From NCBI GenBank assembly GCA_024636395.1, contig JAGXHD010000210.1, forward strand, positions 1 through 24,746: a stretch of DNA of 24,746 bases, read 5' to 3'. The notes under the pieces were generated by a model. The model saw only the letters and a list, made by a program, of their open reading frames with translations. It was not told the origin of the DNA and did not search any database. The DNA is from Sulfitobacter sp. (GTDB taxonomy: Bacteria > Pseudomonadota > Alphaproteobacteria > Rhodobacterales > Rhodobacteraceae). Shown in pieces: positions 23,668-24,746 of the stretch. How positions within the stretch are numbered: the stretch's first letter is position 1; each line of letters opens with the position of its first letter. A program made the position numbers and the translations under genes.

Positions 23668-24521
23668 TACGCGTCTCCGGTCGCGACAGGCACGGTGGGG
23701 AACATTCCCCATTCCGCCCAGGATCCATCATAGAGCGCCCACTCATGGTGCCCCATTCTCTCCAGCGCCAGCGCCAGCACCGCCGCGGTGATACCCGAGC
23801 CACAGGACGTCACGATCGGGGCGCCCAGATCTACACCGGCAGCCTCGAACACTACGCGCGTCTCGTCGGGCGATTTCATCGTCTGGTCGGCATTGAGCAG
23901 GGCCGTATAAGGCACATTGCGCGATTTGGGGATGTGACCCGCACGCAACCCCGCACGCGGCTCTGGCGCCTCCCCGCGAAAACGGGCCGCAGCGCGGGCA
24001 TCCACGATCTGCGGCGTGCCTAGCTTGGACGCATGCGCCACCTGCGTGACATCGCGTACCAGATGGTTCTGGAACCGCACCGTCATATGCCGGTCACGCG
24101 GGATCGGTGGCATATCCTCCATGGCGCGCCCTTCGGCAACCCATTTTGGCAATCCACCGTCGAGTACGGTGACATTCTCCTGCCCCATCAGTTTGAACAG
24201 CCACCAGACGCGCGGCGCTGACAGGATCCCTGCCCCATCGTAAATCACCACCTGATGGCCATCGCCCACACCCATCGCGCGCATCCGCGACATGAACTTC
24301 TCGACGGGAGGCGCCATGTGAGGCAGGTCGGAGCGGGCATCGGAAATCTCGTCGATGTCGAAAAACCGCGCACCGGGGATATGGCCCGCCTCATACTCCG
24401 CCTTTGGATCGCGCCCTTCGGTCGGCAGATACCAGGACGCATCTAAAATCCGCAGATCAGGGTCCTTGAGATGTGCGGCCAGCCAGTCGGTCGACACAAG
24501 TGTTTTGGGATCATCAGTCAT
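23667..24521 (-). CDS. sseA: 3-mercaptopyruvate sulfurtransferase
   Basis: A 284-residue enzyme with two rhodanese domains that moves sulfur from 3-mercaptopyruvate to thiol acceptors or cyanide. The first, inactive domain (1-135) has the DASWYLP and EAGHIPGARFFDID segments; the second carries the catalytic C240 in the loop CGSGITA (240-246), the pattern of mercaptopyruvate sulfurtransferases rather than the CRKGVT of thiosulfate rhodaneses. AGGAAG lies just before the ATG. It is upstream of and coupled to the aminotransferase, which fits biochemically: transamination of cysteine yields 3-mercaptopyruvate, the substrate of this enzyme. Confidence 0.94.
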   Translation of the reverse strand: MTDDPKTLVSTDWLAAHLKDPDLRILDASWYLPTEGRDPKAEYEAGHIPGARFFDIDEISDARSDLPHMAPPVEKFMSRMRAMGVGDGHQVVIYDGAGILSAPRVWWLFKLMGQENVTVLDGGLPKWVAEGRAMEDMPPIPRDRHMTVRFQNHLVRDVTQVAHASKLGTPQIVDARAAARFRGEAPEPRAGLRAGHIPKSRNVPYTALLNADQTMKSPDETRVVFEAAGVDLGAPIVTSCGSGITAAVLALALERMGHHEWALYDGSWAEWGMFPTVPVATGDA

Positions 24522-24623
24522 GGCAGCTTCCTCTCAGGTGTGTCTTCTGCCTACTCCGACAGACAAATCGGAGCAAGCCAAAGTCGAAACCCGCAAGTGC
24601 GCGCATCTCTCTTTTGGTGAGTT

Positions 24624-24746
24624 CTAGCCGTGGTCCTTTAGCAACCGGGACTTCTGCCGCGACCAGTCACGCTTTGCCGCATCCTCGCGCTTGTCGTGCA
24701 GCTTCTTGCCCTTGGCGATGCCGATCTTGATCTTCGCCATACCGCG
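24624..24746 (-). CDS. smpB: SsrA-binding protein SmpB, C-terminal fragment cut by the window edge
   Basis: The last 40 codons of a minus-strand gene run off the end of the window. The translation ends in AKIKIGIAKGKKLHDKRED, then AAKRDWSRQKSRLLKDHG and TAG. The GKKLHDKRE segment is the hallmark of the SmpB C-terminal tail, which forms a helix in the ribosomal mRNA channel during trans-translation with tmRNA. The fragment is complete at its 3' end; the N-terminal core lies outside. About 100 bases separate its stop from the sulfurtransferase start, with a weak 6-bp hairpin at 24554-24573. Confidence 0.93.
   Translation of the reverse strand, partial: RGMAKIKIGIAKGKKLHDKREDAAKRDWSRQKSRLLKDHG

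Noticed and set aside
24554..24573. Small CTCCGA/TCGGAG hairpin after smpB
   Set aside because: Six-bp stem without a T-run on the minus strand and too close to the next start; not convincing as a terminator.

Overview
The window is about 24.7 kb of GC-rich, densely coded chromosomal DNA. It looks like core genome of an alphaproteobacterium, most likely a marine Rhodobacteraceae (Roseobacter-group) species. That placement is an inference from the gene set: a FadH-type dienoyl-CoA reductase, a PrtD/PrtE-type secretion pair, a Prx5-like peroxiredoxin, glnK-amtB, a PBP1A and an orphan pterin carbinolamine dehydratase. It also rests on GC-rich third positions, which open long meaningless antisense frames almost everywhere. 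I see no IS element, phage gene, tRNA, rRNA, CRISPR array or integration scar. No gene-free stretch exceeds 300 bases; the longest is 20450-20706.

Left part (1-4153, + strand): fadH, then a ZntB/CorA-type metal transporter and a LysR regulator that ends at a strong intrinsic terminator. 4167-7073 (- strand) is a compact cluster read in the order CinA-like molybdopterin-binding protein, GNAT acetyltransferase, AhpD-like peroxidase-related enzyme, OmpA-domain protein. It diverges from sfsA-map (7119-8671, +), and the two promoters appear to overlap. Next come a small unknown ORF, rsmD and a ferredoxin-reductase-type flavoprotein (8665-10679, -). A divergent peroxiredoxin (10768-11256, +) ends at a hairpin facing mscS.

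Central part (11314-20449, - strand): a long same-direction series. Read 5' to 3' on the minus strand it is PBP1A, type I secretion ABC ATPase, HlyD-type adaptor, RidA-like deaminase, glycerophosphodiester phosphodiesterase, FemAB-like acyltransferase (DUF482), pterin carbinolamine dehydratase and MscS channel. Several junctions overlap by four bases (ATGA), so translational coupling is likely. Envelope functions dominate: peptidoglycan synthesis, secretion, phospholipid turnover and an osmotic valve.

Right part: divergent from PBP1A, across an AT-rich segment with nested inverted repeats, lies the ammonium sensing and uptake pair glnK-amtB (20707-22378, +). It ends at a bidirectional terminator shared with the convergent aromatic aminotransferase, which is coupled by a one-base overlap to a 3-mercaptopyruvate sulfurtransferase. 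The window closes inside the C-terminal end of smpB (24624-24746, -).

I did not find a clearly undescribed system. The points most worth checking are the cargo-less type I exporter and its linked envelope gene chain, the cysteine-bracketed insertion in PBP1A, the overlapping cinA/sfsA promoters with a possibly leaderless sfsA, and the AT-rich palindromic region before glnK.
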